DNA from: Neobacillus vireti
Lineage (GTDB): Bacteria; Bacillota; Bacilli; Bacillales; Cytobacillaceae
NCBI RefSeq assembly: GCF_001026695.1
Contig: NZ_LDNB01000014.1
Coordinates: 94,183 to 158,182, forward strand
Reading direction: 5' to 3'
Length of the DNA: 64,000 nt
Made by a program: the position numbers and the translations under genes. Positions 1-9,487 of this stretch are shown here, piece after piece. The stretch's first letter is position 1. The number at the start of each line of letters is the position of its first letter. The notes beneath the pieces were generated by a model that made no database searches, was not told the DNA's origin, and saw nothing but the letters and a program-made list of their open reading frames with translations.

Positions 1-2
1 TC

Positions 3-881
3 ATTGTTGGAGGAAATCACACGAATATCGGAACACAAAATCTAACTATACATGGTGGTTTTTTCCCAAATGGGTTTTGGGGAATGTGGATTGCAATCTT
101 TGTTTCACTCTTTAGTTATTTAAGTATTGAAATGATTGCCGTTAGTGCCGGGGAAGCGGAAGACCCTGAAAAAGCAGTGCCAATTGCACTTCGCTCTGCG
201 GTTATTCGTCTTATCTTATTTTACCTATTAACGCTTTTCCTTATGATCATGATTGTACCGTGGAGTTCCGCAGGTTCAGACAAAAGTCCATTTGTAAAAG
301 TGATGGAGATTCTTCATATTCCAGGAGCAGCAGGAATCATGAATTTTGTTATCCTTATTGCTGCTCTTTCAGCTATGAATAGTCAATTATATATTTCTAC
401 TCGAATGATGTTTTCGTTATCGCGCGCGGGATATGCCCCTAAGAAGTTAGGCCAGTTAAGCAAAAATAAAGTTCCTGTTATTGCTTTATCTACTTCAGCA
501 ATCGGGATTGCAATAGCGGCGGTTTATTCAGTTATTTCCCCTGATACAGCATTTGTACAAATGATCTCAATTTCAAGTTTTGGTGCGATGTTTGCTTGGT
601 TCATGATTTTTGTGACACATTTCTATTTCCGTAAAAAGTGGGATCAACAGGGTGGCCGGAAGCTTCCTGTACGAATGATTGGTTATCCTTACTTAACCAT
701 TTTGGGTGCAATTTTGTTAGCGTCTGTCGTGTTATCTACTTGGTTTTCTCCTATGTTTAAGGATACCTTACTAATTGGCTTTCCGTGGTTAATTTTCATA
801 TCAGTCGCCTATTTTATTTGGAAGAAAACGAAGTCAAAAAGTCACGATGAAAGTATAAGCAACAAAGGCGCCGGCTTATAA
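3..881 (+). CDS. Amino acid permease, APC family (5' end outside window)
   Basis: The reading frame is open from the first bases of the window, so the start lies upstream and only about the last 290 residues are seen. It is hydrophobic, with about seven membrane-spanning stretches. It carries the stretch EMIAVSAGEAEDPEKAVP, which is typical of the middle of AAT-type amino acid permeases (usual length about 450-470 residues). It would import an amino acid across the cytoplasmic membrane. The stop is 34 bases before the kynureninase gene, so tryptophan, kynurenine or a related amino acid is a reasonable but unproven substrate. The family call is firm; the substrate is inference from the neighbour. 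Confidence 0.85.
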   Translation: MVGGNHTNIGTQNLTIHGGFFPNGFWGMWIAIFVSLFSYLSIEMIAVSAGEAEDPEKAVPIALRSAVIRLILFYLLTLFLMIMIVPWSSAGSDKSPFVKVMEILHIPGAAGIMNFVILIAALSAMNSQLYISTRMMFSLSRAGYAPKKLGQLSKNKVPVIALSTSAIGIAIAAVYSVISPDTAFVQMISISSFGAMFAWFMIFVTHFYFRKKWDQQGGRKLPVRMIGYPYLTILGAILLASVVLSTWFSPMFKDTLLIGFPWLIFISVAYFIWKKTKSKSHDESISNKGAGL

Positions 882-915
882 AAATTTATTAAACTAATAT
901 AAAGGGTGACATAAA

Positions 916-2196
916 ATGGTAAGGTTTGAGAACAGCTTGGAGTTTGCTAAGCGGAAGGACCGTGAAGATGTCTTAAGCGATATACGGGAGCGGTTTAGTA
1001 TTCAAGAGAATGTGATCTATATGGATGGAAATTCATTAGGTCTATGTTCGAAGGATGCAAAAGAGGCATTGTTCCATGTGATTGATCTTTGGGAAAAACA
1101 CGGAATCGGTATTTGGGATGTCGAGGACAGTAAATATTTTCTCTATCAAAAAGTTTTAGGTGAAAAGCTTGCACAATTGATCAATGCCGAGGCAGACGAG
1201 GTAACGGTTATGACTAATACGACCATTAATATCCACCAAGGAATTAGTACCTTTTATAAGCCTACACCGGAACGTTACAAAATTTTAGTGGATGATCTTA
1301 ATTTTCCAACTGACCGATATGCTGTCGACAGTCAAGTAAGATTAAAAGGGTATGATCCAAGAGATGCAGTTAAGGTCATTCCAAGTCCCGATGGAAATCT
1401 AATTTCCGAGGATGCCATTATTGAAGGAATGACAGATGACGTGGCGTTAATACTGCTTCCGTCCGTCTTGTACAGAAGTGCGCAGCTGCTTGATATGGAA
1501 CGGATTACCGCGGAAGCACATAAAAGAGGCATAATAATTGGCTGGGATTTGTGTCATTCTATTGGGGCTATTCCACATGATTTCAAAAAGATCAATCCCG
1601 ATTTTGCAGTTTGGTGCAATTATAAATATATGTCCGCCGGGCCGGGTGCCATTGCTAGTTTCTATATCAATAAAAAGCATTTTGGAATGGAGCCAGGCTT
1701 GGCGGGGTGGCATGGAAATAATAAAGAAACACAATTCAAGCTGCTAAATGATTTTGATCATGAATTAAATGCTCATGGATGGCAGACAGGAACGCAGCCG
1801 TTATTTTCAATGGCGCCGCTAGAAGGTGTTTTGAAGATCTACCATGAAGTCGGCATGGAGAAAATTCGGGCGAAATCATTGGACATTACCGCATATTTAA
1901 TGAATCTTGTCGATGAACGTCTGGTTAAGTATGGTTATTCCATTGGCAATCCTCGTGAAGATCATAAACGCGGGGGTCACGTATGTCTTGTACACGAAGA
2001 GGCCTACAGAATTTGCAAAGCATTGAAAAAACACGGTGTGATCCCCGATTATCGTGAACCGAATGTAATAAGACTTGCGCCTGTTGCACTTTATGTTTCA
2101 TACGAAAACGTATATCGTCTCGTAGAAATACTTGAAGAAATCGCTATTAATAAAGAATACGAGAATTATAGCAATACTCGAACTTTGGTTGTATAA
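916..2196 (+). CDS. kynU: Kynureninase
   Basis: This 426-residue PLP enzyme cleaves L-kynurenine to anthranilate and L-alanine (and 3-hydroxykynurenine to 3-hydroxyanthranilate). The family motif WCNYKYMSAGPGA is present; Lys237 in it should carry the PLP, and Asp211 in GWDLCHS should bind the PLP ring nitrogen. The length is normal for bacterial KynU. It starts at ATG after an AAAGGGTGAC ribosome binding site and follows the permease closely, so the two are probably co-transcribed. No tryptophan 2,3-dioxygenase or kynurenine 3-monooxygenase is seen in the window. The product anthranilate fits the downstream anthranilate 3-hydroxylation genes. Confidence 0.95.
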   Translation: MVRFENSLEFAKRKDREDVLSDIRERFSIQENVIYMDGNSLGLCSKDAKEALFHVIDLWEKHGIGIWDVEDSKYFLYQKVLGEKLAQLINAEADEVTVMTNTTINIHQGISTFYKPTPERYKILVDDLNFPTDRYAVDSQVRLKGYDPRDAVKVIPSPDGNLISEDAIIEGMTDDVALILLPSVLYRSAQLLDMERITAEAHKRGIIIGWDLCHSIGAIPHDFKKINPDFAVWCNYKYMSAGPGAIASFYINKKHFGMEPGLAGWHGNNKETQFKLLNDFDHELNAHGWQTGTQPLFSMAPLEGVLKIYHEVGMEKIRAKSLDITAYLMNLVDERLVKYGYSIGNPREDHKRGGHVCLVHEEAYRICKALKKHGVIPDYREPNVIRLAPVALYVSYENVYRLVEILEEIAINKEYENYSNTRTLVV

Positions 2197-2235
2197 ATCA
2201 AAAACCGAAACTAAATTAAATAGTGGGATCATCAT

Positions 2236-2270
2236 GGAAAAGGGACATCGTTTTGATGTGCCTTTTCTCT
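2236..2270 (+). terminator. Terminator after kynU
   Basis: GGAAAAGGGACATC pairs with GATGTGCCTTTTC across a TTTT loop with one mismatch and is followed by a T-rich stretch. It would end the permease-kynU transcript before the IclR gene. Confidence 0.65.
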
Positions 2271-2438
2271 CTTTATTGCCTGAACTGAAGGTTTACGTTT
2301 GTATTTGTCATCGAATGGCCACTAGGATTAACTTTCCATCAGATTATGGAGATACTCTTGCAATAGGGATGAAAATTCAGAATTTTATTGACGAATGCTT
2401 GCTTCATACTATACTATTAAATCATACTTAAATATTTA

Positions 2439-2451
2439 CGAATGATATTCG
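2439..2451. promoter_or_regulatory. Short inverted repeat CGAAT-N3-ATTCG before the first IclR gene
   Basis: CGAATGATATTCG lies 26 bases upstream of the chosen IclR start, with a further CGAAT a few bases downstream. IclR proteins often bind near their own promoter, so this may be an operator. It is a short match and could be chance. Confidence 0.25.
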
Positions 2452-2477
2452 GTAATGTCGAATGGAGGAGGAGAAAA

Positions 2478-3257
2478 ATGGCTGAACGCCTAATCCAATC
2501 TATAGAACGAGCAGCAGACATCCTCGAATTGTTTCTGGACTTTGATCAGGAACTAAGTGTAAAGGACATAAGCGTTAAACTTGGATTGTCTAAGAGTACC
2601 GTTCACGGTCTTATCAAGACCCTTGAATATCGAGGATACTTGCAGCAAAACAAGGATGATTTGAAATACAGGCTTGGCCTGAAGCTATTTGAGCTTGGAA
2701 ACAGGGTTAGTCATCAATTTGATCTTGGAAAAATTGCCCGTCCTGTTATTAAAGAACTTGTAGATGAATTAAAGGAAACCGTTCACCTGGTTGTCTTTGA
2801 ACGCGGAGAAGTCATTTACATTGAAAAGTTAGACGGTCCACGGGCATTAAGAATTTACTCTCAAGTTGGAAAGCGTGCTCCGATTCATTGTACCGGGGTA
2901 GGAAAGGCGATTCTAGCTTTTCAAGAGGAAGAAGAAATGGAAAGGCTTCTCTCAAATTCAGATTTGGAATCGTATACAGAGTACACAATGACCAATAAAG
3001 AAGAGTTGAAAAAACATTTACTTCTTATTCGAGAACAAGGCTATTCCATCGATGATGAAGAAATTGAATTAGGACTTAAGTGTGTAGCCGCACCAATATT
3101 TGATCATCATGGTCAGGTGATAGCGGCGATTAGCTGTGCAGCTCCTAAGGTAAGAATGGATAACCTGAGACTTTCTGAAGTCAGTAAGCAAATTCAACTA
3201 GCAGCTGCAAGTATTTCACAGACCATGGGTTACAAAACCAAACCAGCACATGTGTAG
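2478..3257 (+). CDS. IclR-family transcriptional regulator (first of three)
   Basis: This 259-residue regulator has an N-terminal winged helix-turn-helix at about residues 5-65 ([20 protein letters not shown]) and a C-terminal effector domain with the usual features ([18 protein letters not shown], then [20 protein letters not shown]). The start is the ATG at 2478, directly after GGAGGAGGAG; an upstream in-frame ATG at 2442 has no comparable site and would place the ribosome binding site inside the gene. It is 44 bases ahead of the acetaldehyde dehydrogenase and aldolase genes, so it probably heads that operon and controls the lower meta-cleavage steps. It is only distantly related to the other two IclR genes here. 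Confidence 0.9.
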   Translation: MAERLIQSIERAADILELFLDFDQELSVKDISVKLGLSKSTVHGLIKTLEYRGYLQQNKDDLKYRLGLKLFELGNRVSHQFDLGKIARPVIKELVDELKETVHLVVFERGEVIYIEKLDGPRALRIYSQVGKRAPIHCTGVGKAILAFQEEEEMERLLSNSDLESYTEYTMTNKEELKKHLLLIREQGYSIDDEEIELGLKCVAAPIFDHHGQVIAAISCAAPKVRMDNLRLSEVSKQIQLAAASISQTMGYKTKPAHV

Positions 3258-3301
3258 GCTTGGATACAAAAAAATTGATTCATACAAAGGAGGAGAATAT
3301 T

Positions 3302-4192
3302 TTGTCAAAAGTAAAAGTTGCTATTTTAGGTTCAGGAAATATTGGAACCGATCTCATGATTAAGCTTGGACGCTCTGATGTTTTAGAGCTTACCGCTGTA
3401 ATTGGGATTGATTCAGAGTCGGATGGTTTACGACGTGCAAGAGAATTAGGGTATTTAGCAATTGATACAGGTCTGCAAGGATTTCTGGAAAACCATTCTG
3501 ACTTAGCGGATATCGTGTTTGATGCTACCTCAGCAAAAGCTCATGTCCGCCATGCCAAAATGTTAAAAGAGGCTGGAATTAAAGCCATCGATATGACGCC
3601 GGCAGCCCGTGGGCCATTTGTTGTTCCATCCGTTAATATGGGGTCGAATATCGAAGAAGCAAATATTAACTTGATTACCTGCGGTGGTCAGGCAACCATT
3701 CCGATGGTTCACGCGATAAATCGTGTCAGCCCTGTGGAATATGCTGAAATAGTCGCGACGATTTCAAGCAAAAGTGCTGGCCCAGGAACACGTGCGAATA
3801 TTGATGAATTTACTGAAACCACTTCGAGAGGAATTGTAGAAGTTGGCGGCGCGAAAAAAGGGAAAGCCATCATCATCTTGAACCCGGCAGAACCACCAAT
3901 TTTGATGCGGGATACCGTCTATGCCCTTGTAGAAGAGGGAACAATGGATGAAGCAAAAATTACGCAATCCATTAAAGAAATGGAAAAAACGGTTCAATCC
4001 TATGTGCCTGGATACAGACTGCGTACAGAGCCAATATTCGATGGAAATAAAGTGACCATCTTTATCCAAGTCGAAGGGGTTGGGGACTACTTGCCTAAAT
4101 ACTCCGGCAACCTTGATATTATGACAGCAGCAGGAGTTAAGGTAGCCGAAGAATTTGCGAAAAATCAATTAGCTTATCAGCTAGTTAAATAG
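3302..4192 (+). CDS. mhpF: Acetaldehyde dehydrogenase, acylating
   Basis: It oxidises acetaldehyde with NAD and CoA to acetyl-CoA, the last step of aromatic meta-cleavage pathways, and normally forms a complex with the aldolase encoded next. The N-terminal Rossmann motif [12 protein letters not shown] and the catalytic Cys127 in [11 protein letters not shown] are visible. The start is TTG at 3302 after AAAGGAGGAGAATAT, giving 296 residues; the upstream TTG at 3260 has no ribosome binding site. A 16-base gap separates it from the aldolase gene, as in dmpFG/mhpFE operons. Confident. Confidence 0.95.
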   Translation: MSKVKVAILGSGNIGTDLMIKLGRSDVLELTAVIGIDSESDGLRRARELGYLAIDTGLQGFLENHSDLADIVFDATSAKAHVRHAKMLKEAGIKAIDMTPAARGPFVVPSVNMGSNIEEANINLITCGGQATIPMVHAINRVSPVEYAEIVATISSKSAGPGTRANIDEFTETTSRGIVEVGGAKKGKAIIILNPAEPPILMRDTVYALVEEGTMDEAKITQSIKEMEKTVQSYVPGYRLRTEPIFDGNKVTIFIQVEGVGDYLPKYSGNLDIMTAAGVKVAEEFAKNQLAYQLVK

Positions 4193-4208
4193 AAAGGGGT
4201 CTTACCAA

Positions 4209-5234
4209 ATGACAAACGCCCGGGATATTTATATCACAGAAGTCGCATTACGTGATGGTAGCCATGCGATTGCCCACCAATTTACGGTTGAACAAGTCCT
4301 AAAAGTAGCAAAAGGGTTAAATGATGCGGGAGTTCCTTATATCGAGGTTGCACATGGCGATGGCTTATCGGGTTCCTCCTTACAATATGGTCTTTCTAGA
4401 ACCAATGAAATGGAATTAATCGAAGCAGCTGTTTCGGTTGCTGACAAGGCTAAAATTGCTGTTCTTTTAATACCGGGTATTGGTACGGTTAAGGAATTAA
4501 AAGAAGCGGCAAGCTTGGGTGCCAAAATGGCACGGATTGCCACTCATGTGACGGAAGCGGATGTTGCTCCCCAACATATTGCAGCAGCAAAAGAACTAGG
4601 AATGGAAACGGTCGGATTTTTGATGATGTCCCATATGGCACCGGTTGAAAAGCTTGTAGAACAAGCCAAATTAATGGAAAGCTATGGTGCTGATACGGTG
4701 TATGTCGTTGATTCGGCAGGAGCATTACTTCCTAATCAGGTCCGCGAGCGGATTCGTGCCTTGAAACAAAGTTTAGGAATCAATATTGGCTTCCATGGCC
4801 ATAATAACTTGTCTCTTGCAATGGCGAATTCATTAGTTGCTATAGAAGAAGGGGCAACACGCATCGATGGAAGTGTCCGCTGTTTAGGTGCCGGAGCAGG
4901 TAATACACAAACGGAAGTACTTACTGCTGTGCTGGACCGGATGGGAATTCAAACAGGAATCGATGTTTATAAAATGATGGATGTAGCCGAAGAAATTGTT
5001 GCACCAATTCTGGAAACACCACAGGAGATTACTAGGGATGGTCTTGTTCTAGGATATGCAGGTGTCTATTCAAGCTTTGCGCTTCATGCGAAACGGGCTG
5101 CAGCTAAATTCGGTATTGATTCACGCGATATTTTAGTAGAATTAGGCAACCGCAAGGTAGTCGGCGGTCAGGAAGATATGATCGTTGATGTAGCTGCAGA
5201 AATTGCTAAAGCAAAGGCCGAAGCGGTACTGTAA
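4209..5234 (+). CDS. mhpE: 4-Hydroxy-2-oxovalerate aldolase
   Basis: This 341-residue class II aldolase splits 4-hydroxy-2-oxovalerate to pyruvate and acetaldehyde. The N-terminal motif EVALRDGSHA gives Arg15, Asp16 and His19, and GFHGHNN gives the metal ligands His196 and His198, matching BphI/DmpG. It follows the acylating acetaldehyde dehydrogenase with which this family channels acetaldehyde. It is the last gene of the IclR-mhpF-mhpE operon and is followed by a good terminator. It would act on the product of the hydratase encoded at 10316-11107. Confidence 0.95.
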   Translation: MTNARDIYITEVALRDGSHAIAHQFTVEQVLKVAKGLNDAGVPYIEVAHGDGLSGSSLQYGLSRTNEMELIEAAVSVADKAKIAVLLIPGIGTVKELKEAASLGAKMARIATHVTEADVAPQHIAAAKELGMETVGFLMMSHMAPVEKLVEQAKLMESYGADTVYVVDSAGALLPNQVRERIRALKQSLGINIGFHGHNNLSLAMANSLVAIEEGATRIDGSVRCLGAGAGNTQTEVLTAVLDRMGIQTGIDVYKMMDVAEEIVAPILETPQEITRDGLVLGYAGVYSSFALHAKRAAAKFGIDSRDILVELGNRKVVGGQEDMIVDVAAEIAKAKAEAVL

Positions 5235-5251
5235 TAAATAGAAGAAAAGAG

Positions 5252-5288
5252 AAGCCAACCACCTATATGTAAGTAGTTGGCTTTTTTC
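5252..5288 (+). terminator. Terminator after mhpE
   Basis: AAGCCAACCAC and GTAGTTGGCTT form an 11-base stem with one mismatch, followed by TTTTTTCT. Confidence 0.85.
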
Positions 5289-5364
5289 TATTATTAAAAA
5301 TGGGGATCATTCATTTTCTTCTATTATATATGCATGTATGGGGGTGTTCTTAAATAAACATCCA

Positions 5365-5877
5365 CTACACAGACTGTTTTGGGCGATAAAACTCTTTGGG
5401 AATTGGCCCGAAAGTTCTACGGTGATACAGCATTGGATCTTGATCTTGATTGATTTGCAGGTCTGTCACTTCTCCAATGAATACGGTATGATCGCCCGCT
5501 TCAATGGCTTTAAATGTTTTGCATTCAAATACCCCAAGAACACCATCGATAATAGGTAATCCATTGCTTGAATGTTTCCAATCGCATGTACTAAAACGGT
5601 CAGGATGTTTAGTAGCAAACGTTTTACAAAGTTCTACCTGTTCTTCTGCCAATACATGAACAGCAAAATTCCCACTTTCTTTAAATTCCTCAAGTAAGGA
5701 AGATCTGTGATCGATAGACCATAGAACCAATAGTGGATCAAGCGAAACAGAAGCAAATGAATTTACTGTTAGTCCCACAGGTGTTCCATCTTCTTTTTTG
5801 GTTGTAACGATGGTCACTCCGGTCGGATAGTTTCCCATAATTTGTTTAAATAAGTCTTGTTTGGTTTCTTTTTGCAT
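5365..5877 (-). CDS. Flavin reductase of two-component monooxygenases (first copy)
   Basis: This 170-residue flavin reductase-like domain protein (HpaC family) reduces FAD or FMN with NAD(P)H and hands it to a separate oxygenase. Motifs include GNYPTGVTIVTT, GLTVNSFASVSLDP and the C-terminal DPMLYHRRTFG. The ATG at 5877 follows AAAGGAGAAAGAGTAC; a longer in-frame start at 5913 is less likely, and the chosen length equals that of the paralogue at 14429-14941. It is transcribed away from the adjacent IclR gene and from the HpaB-type oxygenase at 7237, the likely partner. The two reductases are clearly paralogous over their full length. Confidence 0.9.
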   Translation of the reverse strand: MQKETKQDLFKQIMGNYPTGVTIVTTKKEDGTPVGLTVNSFASVSLDPLLVLWSIDHRSSLLEEFKESGNFAVHVLAEEQVELCKTFATKHPDRFSTCDWKHSSNGLPIIDGVLGVFECKTFKAIEAGDHTVFIGEVTDLQINQDQDPMLYHRRTFGPIPKEFYRPKQSV

Positions 5878-6143
5878 GTACTCTTTCTCCTTTTCTGTTG
5901 AAATGGATTGCATTTCTACTATTATAAACAGAATATTTAAAACTCTAAGTCTCTACATCCAACATTATGAAATTTCGTAAAATTCTTTTGATAAGGAAAA
6001 TGTAAGCATTTACTATTTAATGTTTGTGATAAGAGATAGTCTATTTTATAATTAAAATTATGTACATATTTTGAATTTTCCGAAATGTTGATTTCCTTTT
6101 ATTTATTTTAAAGAAGGTTTGAATTTAGGAGAGTGAGTTAATA

Positions 6144-6920
6144 TTGATTAATTCAGTAAGTAGAGCATGCCAAATTTTAAATTGTTTTACGCAGGACGAA
6201 CCCGTTTTAGGAAATGCAGAGATTGCAGAAAAGCTGGGATTGAGTACAAGTACTACGCATCACCTTATTACAACCCTTTGCAAAGAGGGGGTTTTAATGA
6301 GAGATGTGGACAAAAAGTATCGGCTTAGCTGGAAAATACTTGAATGGAATAATAATGTAATGTTTCAGCAAGATTTTTATGATAAAGCGATGCCATTAGT
6401 AAAAGAATTAATAGTGAGATTTAAGGGGACAGCGCATATTTCCATGTTTGATCAGGGAGATGTAGTCCATGTGTTAAGAATTAATTCCAAAGATTTAGAT
6501 TCTGTTCCAACGTATCTCGGGGTAAGAATGCCTGCCTATTGTACAAGCGCAGGGAAAGCATTACTTGCTTACAATAACGCTTATCTTCAAAAAACAGTCG
6601 AAAAAGGATTAACGAGACAAGGTCCGAATACCATTACCGATGTTAAGCTGCTTGAAAAGGATTTGAAGTCTGTTCGCGAACAAGGTTACGCCATAAGCGA
6701 TAATGAAAATGATACGCGCACCTATGCCATAGCTGCTCCAATTTTCTCCTATTCTGGGGAAACAATTGCTTCCGTTAATTTAGTTGGCCCAATAAACTAT
6801 ATGAAGGGGCTTCATCGTCAACACATTATCCAAAGTGTTGTAAATACGGCTAAAGCCATTTCCCGAGAGTTGGGCTACATTGAGTTAAAAAGTGCCAATA
6901 AGAAATATGCCAAAAGATAA
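6144..6920 (+). CDS. IclR-family transcriptional regulator (second of three)
   Basis: This 258-residue regulator starts at TTG after AGGAGAGTGAGTTAATA. The helix-turn-helix (AEIAEKLGLSTSTTHHLITT) is at about residues 25-50, and the effector domain contains MPAYCTSAGKALLAYN and YAIAAPIFSYSGETIASVN. It is a close paralogue of the regulator at 11584-12330: both share EPVLG, EWNN-VMFQQD and IFSYSGE. It lies between a flavin reductase (divergent) and the monooxygenase operon (same direction), so it probably controls the anthranilate hydroxylation genes in response to an aromatic ligand. Confidence 0.9.
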   Translation: MINSVSRACQILNCFTQDEPVLGNAEIAEKLGLSTSTTHHLITTLCKEGVLMRDVDKKYRLSWKILEWNNNVMFQQDFYDKAMPLVKELIVRFKGTAHISMFDQGDVVHVLRINSKDLDSVPTYLGVRMPAYCTSAGKALLAYNNAYLQKTVEKGLTRQGPNTITDVKLLEKDLKSVREQGYAISDNENDTRTYAIAAPIFSYSGETIASVNLVGPINYMKGLHRQHIIQSVVNTAKAISRELGYIELKSANKKYAKR

Positions 6921-7236
6921 TTCTATTTAAGTTTAGATTATTTAAAAATAAATCCAAAATTTTCATAAAAATTTCACTATTTTAAATCCTGTGATCGAAG
7001 TATATTGTTTTCTTAAGTATAGTGATAAACAAATAGTAAAGATTGGAGGATTGAAGGACTTAAAGATTACGAATTTGTAAACGTTATCATTTACTTTTAG
7101 GTCTTATGAATGTGCTTACTGCCTGCCCTTGGCAGCATAAACTAATCCAACTGTCTAATGAATTCTTAAAACGCAAATACTCGAAACAGGGATACATTTA
7201 GCTGACAATTTTTATGAAATTTGGAGGGAATAACGA
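6921..7236. other. Leader region of the monooxygenase operon
   Basis: These 316 bases hold a cre-like site (7076-7089) and a small CTGCC-N7-GGCAG hairpin near 7118-7136. GGAGG at 7044 is followed after one base by TTG and a 9-codon frame; the spacing is too short for a real leader peptide. No other gene is seen. Confidence 0.5.
7076..7089. promoter_or_regulatory. Candidate cre site (CcpA catabolite repression)
   Basis: TGTAAACGTTATCA fits every fixed position of the Bacillus cre consensus TGWAANCGNTNWCA. It is about 150 bases upstream of the anthranilate monooxygenase start, where CcpA could repress the operon on preferred sugars. Confidence 0.6.
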
Positions 7237-8733
7237 ATGGGGATCAGAACAGGAGAACAATATATTAACGGTTTAAGATCTCGTACACCAGAGGTCTGGC
7301 TTCGCGGTGAAAAAATCACAGATGTGGTGAATCATCCAGTATTCAAACAACCAATTAAAGAGATTGCTAAGTTGTTTGATTTACAACATGACCCTGAATA
7401 CCAAGATAAAATTACACATATTTGCGAAGAGACTGGCGAACGGGTGAATAATGGGTATCTTATTCCTAGAAATGGGGAGGATCTTAAAGCACGCCGGCAG
7501 CTATTTGAAATATGGGCTGAATCTACTTTTGGTTTGATGGGCAGAACACCGGATTTCCTTAATATTGTTGTGACATCCATGGCAACAAATGATTGGTTTT
7601 TCCGTCAGTATGGTGAACAGTATGGCGATAATATCATTAACTATTACCGCTATATTAGAGATAATGACTTGTTCTTGACTCATGCTATCGTAAACCCGCA
7701 GAATGACCGCAGTAAAGCTTCGTTTGAGCAAAATGATGAGTTTTCTCACCTTGGGGTAGTAAAAGAAACTGAAGCGGGATTAATTGTACGCGGTGCTAAA
7801 ATGTTAGCAACTCTTGCACCTATTACAGATGAAGTAATCGTTTATTCCTATCCAGGATTTAAGCCGGGCGATGACAAGTATGCAATTTCGTTTGCACTTC
7901 CACTTGACACTCCTGGGCTTCGTATTTATTGCCGTGAAGAAATGCAAGATGGCAAACGTTCTACTTGGGATCATCCATTAGCATCGCGTTTTGAGGAAAT
8001 GGATGCGATTTTAGTATTTCATGATGTCCTCGTACCATGGGAACGAGTATTTATTAATCAAAATGCAGAAGCAGGAAATTTACTTTATCCTAAAACAGGT
8101 GCAAACCTGCAGCCTTCCCATCAGTCTGCCGTCAGAGGTTTGTGCAAGCTTTCCTTTGTAACAGATGTTGCCTGTTCAGTAGCAGATGCCATCGGTGTAG
8201 ATGGATTCTTGAATGTACAAAATCAATTATCTGAACTGATTCAGGGTGTAGAGACCATTCGGGCTTTGGCGCGAATTGCCGAGTATGAATATACGCTGAC
8301 AGACCAAGGAGAAGCTTTGCCAAACATTGTGCCGTTGGAAACAATCAGGGGATTGCTTCCAAAAATGTATCCTAGGGCCATTGAAATATTACAGACGATT
8401 GGTGCAGGAGGCCTGTTGATGTCACCATCGGGGGCAGATTTTGTCAATCCGGAAATCATGGAGGACATGGAGAAATATTATGTCGGTCGATTAGGCGTAT
8501 CTTCGGAAAAACGAGTCCGTTTATTCAAATTGGCATGGGATTTATGTGGAGAGGCTTTTGGTCAAAGGTTATTACAATATGAACGTTATTATTCCGGTGA
8601 CCCTGTCCGTAAAATGGGAATGTTCTATAATGTGCATAAGAAAAACAATCCATCCTATCCGCTTGTGGAACGGGCATTAGAAGAATCTCTGCTTATGTCC
8701 GAGGAATATAAGACCAAGGTGCAAAATGTGTAA
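7237..8733 (+). CDS. HpaB-family FADH2-dependent monooxygenase, probable anthranilate 3-monooxygenase
   Basis: This 498-residue protein has the length and sequence of the oxygenase component of 4-hydroxyphenylacetate 3-monooxygenase-type enzymes (acyl-CoA dehydrogenase fold, using free reduced FAD). A relative in Geobacillus thermodenitrificans hydroxylates anthranilate to 3-hydroxyanthranilate and works with a flavin reductase and an FAD-forming enzyme. The same three components occur here, with the FAD synthetase gene directly downstream, and 3-hydroxyanthranilate dioxygenase, kynureninase and the rest of the route are nearby. The family is certain; the anthranilate substrate is inferred from context. 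The ATG follows TTTGGAGGGAATAACGA. The simple alternative is a phenol or 4-hydroxyphenylacetate hydroxylase. Confidence 0.85.
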   Translation: MGIRTGEQYINGLRSRTPEVWLRGEKITDVVNHPVFKQPIKEIAKLFDLQHDPEYQDKITHICEETGERVNNGYLIPRNGEDLKARRQLFEIWAESTFGLMGRTPDFLNIVVTSMATNDWFFRQYGEQYGDNIINYYRYIRDNDLFLTHAIVNPQNDRSKASFEQNDEFSHLGVVKETEAGLIVRGAKMLATLAPITDEVIVYSYPGFKPGDDKYAISFALPLDTPGLRIYCREEMQDGKRSTWDHPLASRFEEMDAILVFHDVLVPWERVFINQNAEAGNLLYPKTGANLQPSHQSAVRGLCKLSFVTDVACSVADAIGVDGFLNVQNQLSELIQGVETIRALARIAEYEYTLTDQGEALPNIVPLETIRGLLPKMYPRAIEILQTIGAGGLLMSPSGADFVNPEIMEDMEKYYVGRLGVSSEKRVRLFKLAWDLCGEAFGQRLLQYERYYSGDPVRKMGMFYNVHKKNNPSYPLVERALEESLLMSEEYKTKVQNV

Positions 8734-8759
8734 AAAACACCATGAAGAGAGGTAATCCA

Positions 8760-9287
8760 TTGGAAGTCCATCAAACTGACAGTCTTCAATTACCTGGATC
8801 AGTTGTTGCTATTGGTGCCTTCGATGGTGTGCATCGCGGACATCAGGCTGTGATCCGTGAGATGGTAAAAAACAGCCGTTTAGAAGGGGTGCCGAGTGTT
8901 GTTTATACATTTGATCGATCCCCTCGTTCTTTTTTTCAAGGGGCGCAAGTATTGACAACGCCTAAAAAGAAGATTCAACTGATGGAAGATTTAGGGGTAA
9001 ATCATATCGTTCTTGCCAATTTCGATCAACAATATTTGCAGCGAACAGCCGATGACTTTATCGAAGAGGTATCGTTATTGAATCCTTTAAGAATTTTTGT
9101 TGGTGATGATTTTCGCTTCGGCCATAAACGGACGGGAGATGTTACATTATTAAAACAGCATTTTGCAGTACCGCCGATTCCTCCTGTTCGCAGTATGGAT
9201 GGAGAAAGGATTTCTTCCACCAGAATTAGAGAACTTATTTTACAGGGAAAACAAGAGCAGGCACTTCCACTTCTTGGTTGGACCTAA
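8760..9287 (+). CDS. FAD synthetase (FMN adenylyltransferase domain only)
   Basis: This 175-residue protein corresponds to the N-terminal half of RibF. It has the nucleotidyltransferase motif GAFDGVHRGH at about residues 18-27 and ISSTRIRELI near the C terminus, but no riboflavin kinase domain. It would adenylate FMN to FAD. The TTG at 8760 follows AGAGAGGTAATCCA and is preferred over the ATG at 8742, which lacks a site. It lies 26 bases after the HpaB-type oxygenase, as in the Geobacillus anthranilate hydroxylase system, where an FAD-forming protein supplies cofactor. A normal housekeeping ribF presumably lies elsewhere. Confidence 0.88.
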   Translation: MEVHQTDSLQLPGSVVAIGAFDGVHRGHQAVIREMVKNSRLEGVPSVVYTFDRSPRSFFQGAQVLTTPKKKIQLMEDLGVNHIVLANFDQQYLQRTADDFIEEVSLLNPLRIFVGDDFRFGHKRTGDVTLLKQHFAVPPIPPVRSMDGERISSTRIRELILQGKQEQALPLLGWT

Positions 9288-9322
9288 TTGTTCAGGGGAC
9301 TGCCTCTCCGAGTATTAAATAG

Positions 9323-9357
9323 CACAGCCAGCAATTTCAGCTGGCTGTGGCTTTTTA
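9323..9357 (+). terminator. Terminator of the monooxygenase operon
   Basis: CACAGCCAG and CTGGCTGTG form a perfect 9-base stem, followed by GCTTTTTAT. Confidence 0.85.
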
Positions 9358-9430
9358 TATCTGTCATAAATTTATTGCGCAAAACCGCAGCAGATCCTGC
9401 GCTATGGGTAAAATTCCTCCAAATAAAATA

Positions 9431-9477
9431 AAGACAGTATAACCAGTTTTAAAAGCTTAAACTAGTTATACCGTCTA
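9431..9477 (-). terminator. Terminator of the tautomerase-hydratase-decarboxylase operon
   Basis: A long inverted repeat, GACAGTATAACCAGTTT against AAACTAGTTATACCGTC with few mismatches, lies just after the leftmost gene. On the minus strand it is followed by a T-rich tract. Confidence 0.7.
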
Positions 9478-9487
9478 TAAGAAGAAT

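Noticed and set aside
2132..2431. 99-codon frame overlapping the kynU end
   Set aside because: It overlaps the kynU coding end and its terminator and lacks a ribosome binding site; its composition does not look like protein.
7051..7080. Nine-codon leader peptide frame before the monooxygenase
   Set aside because: GGAGG is only one base from the TTG, too close for initiation, and the frame has no tryptophan or regulatory codons.
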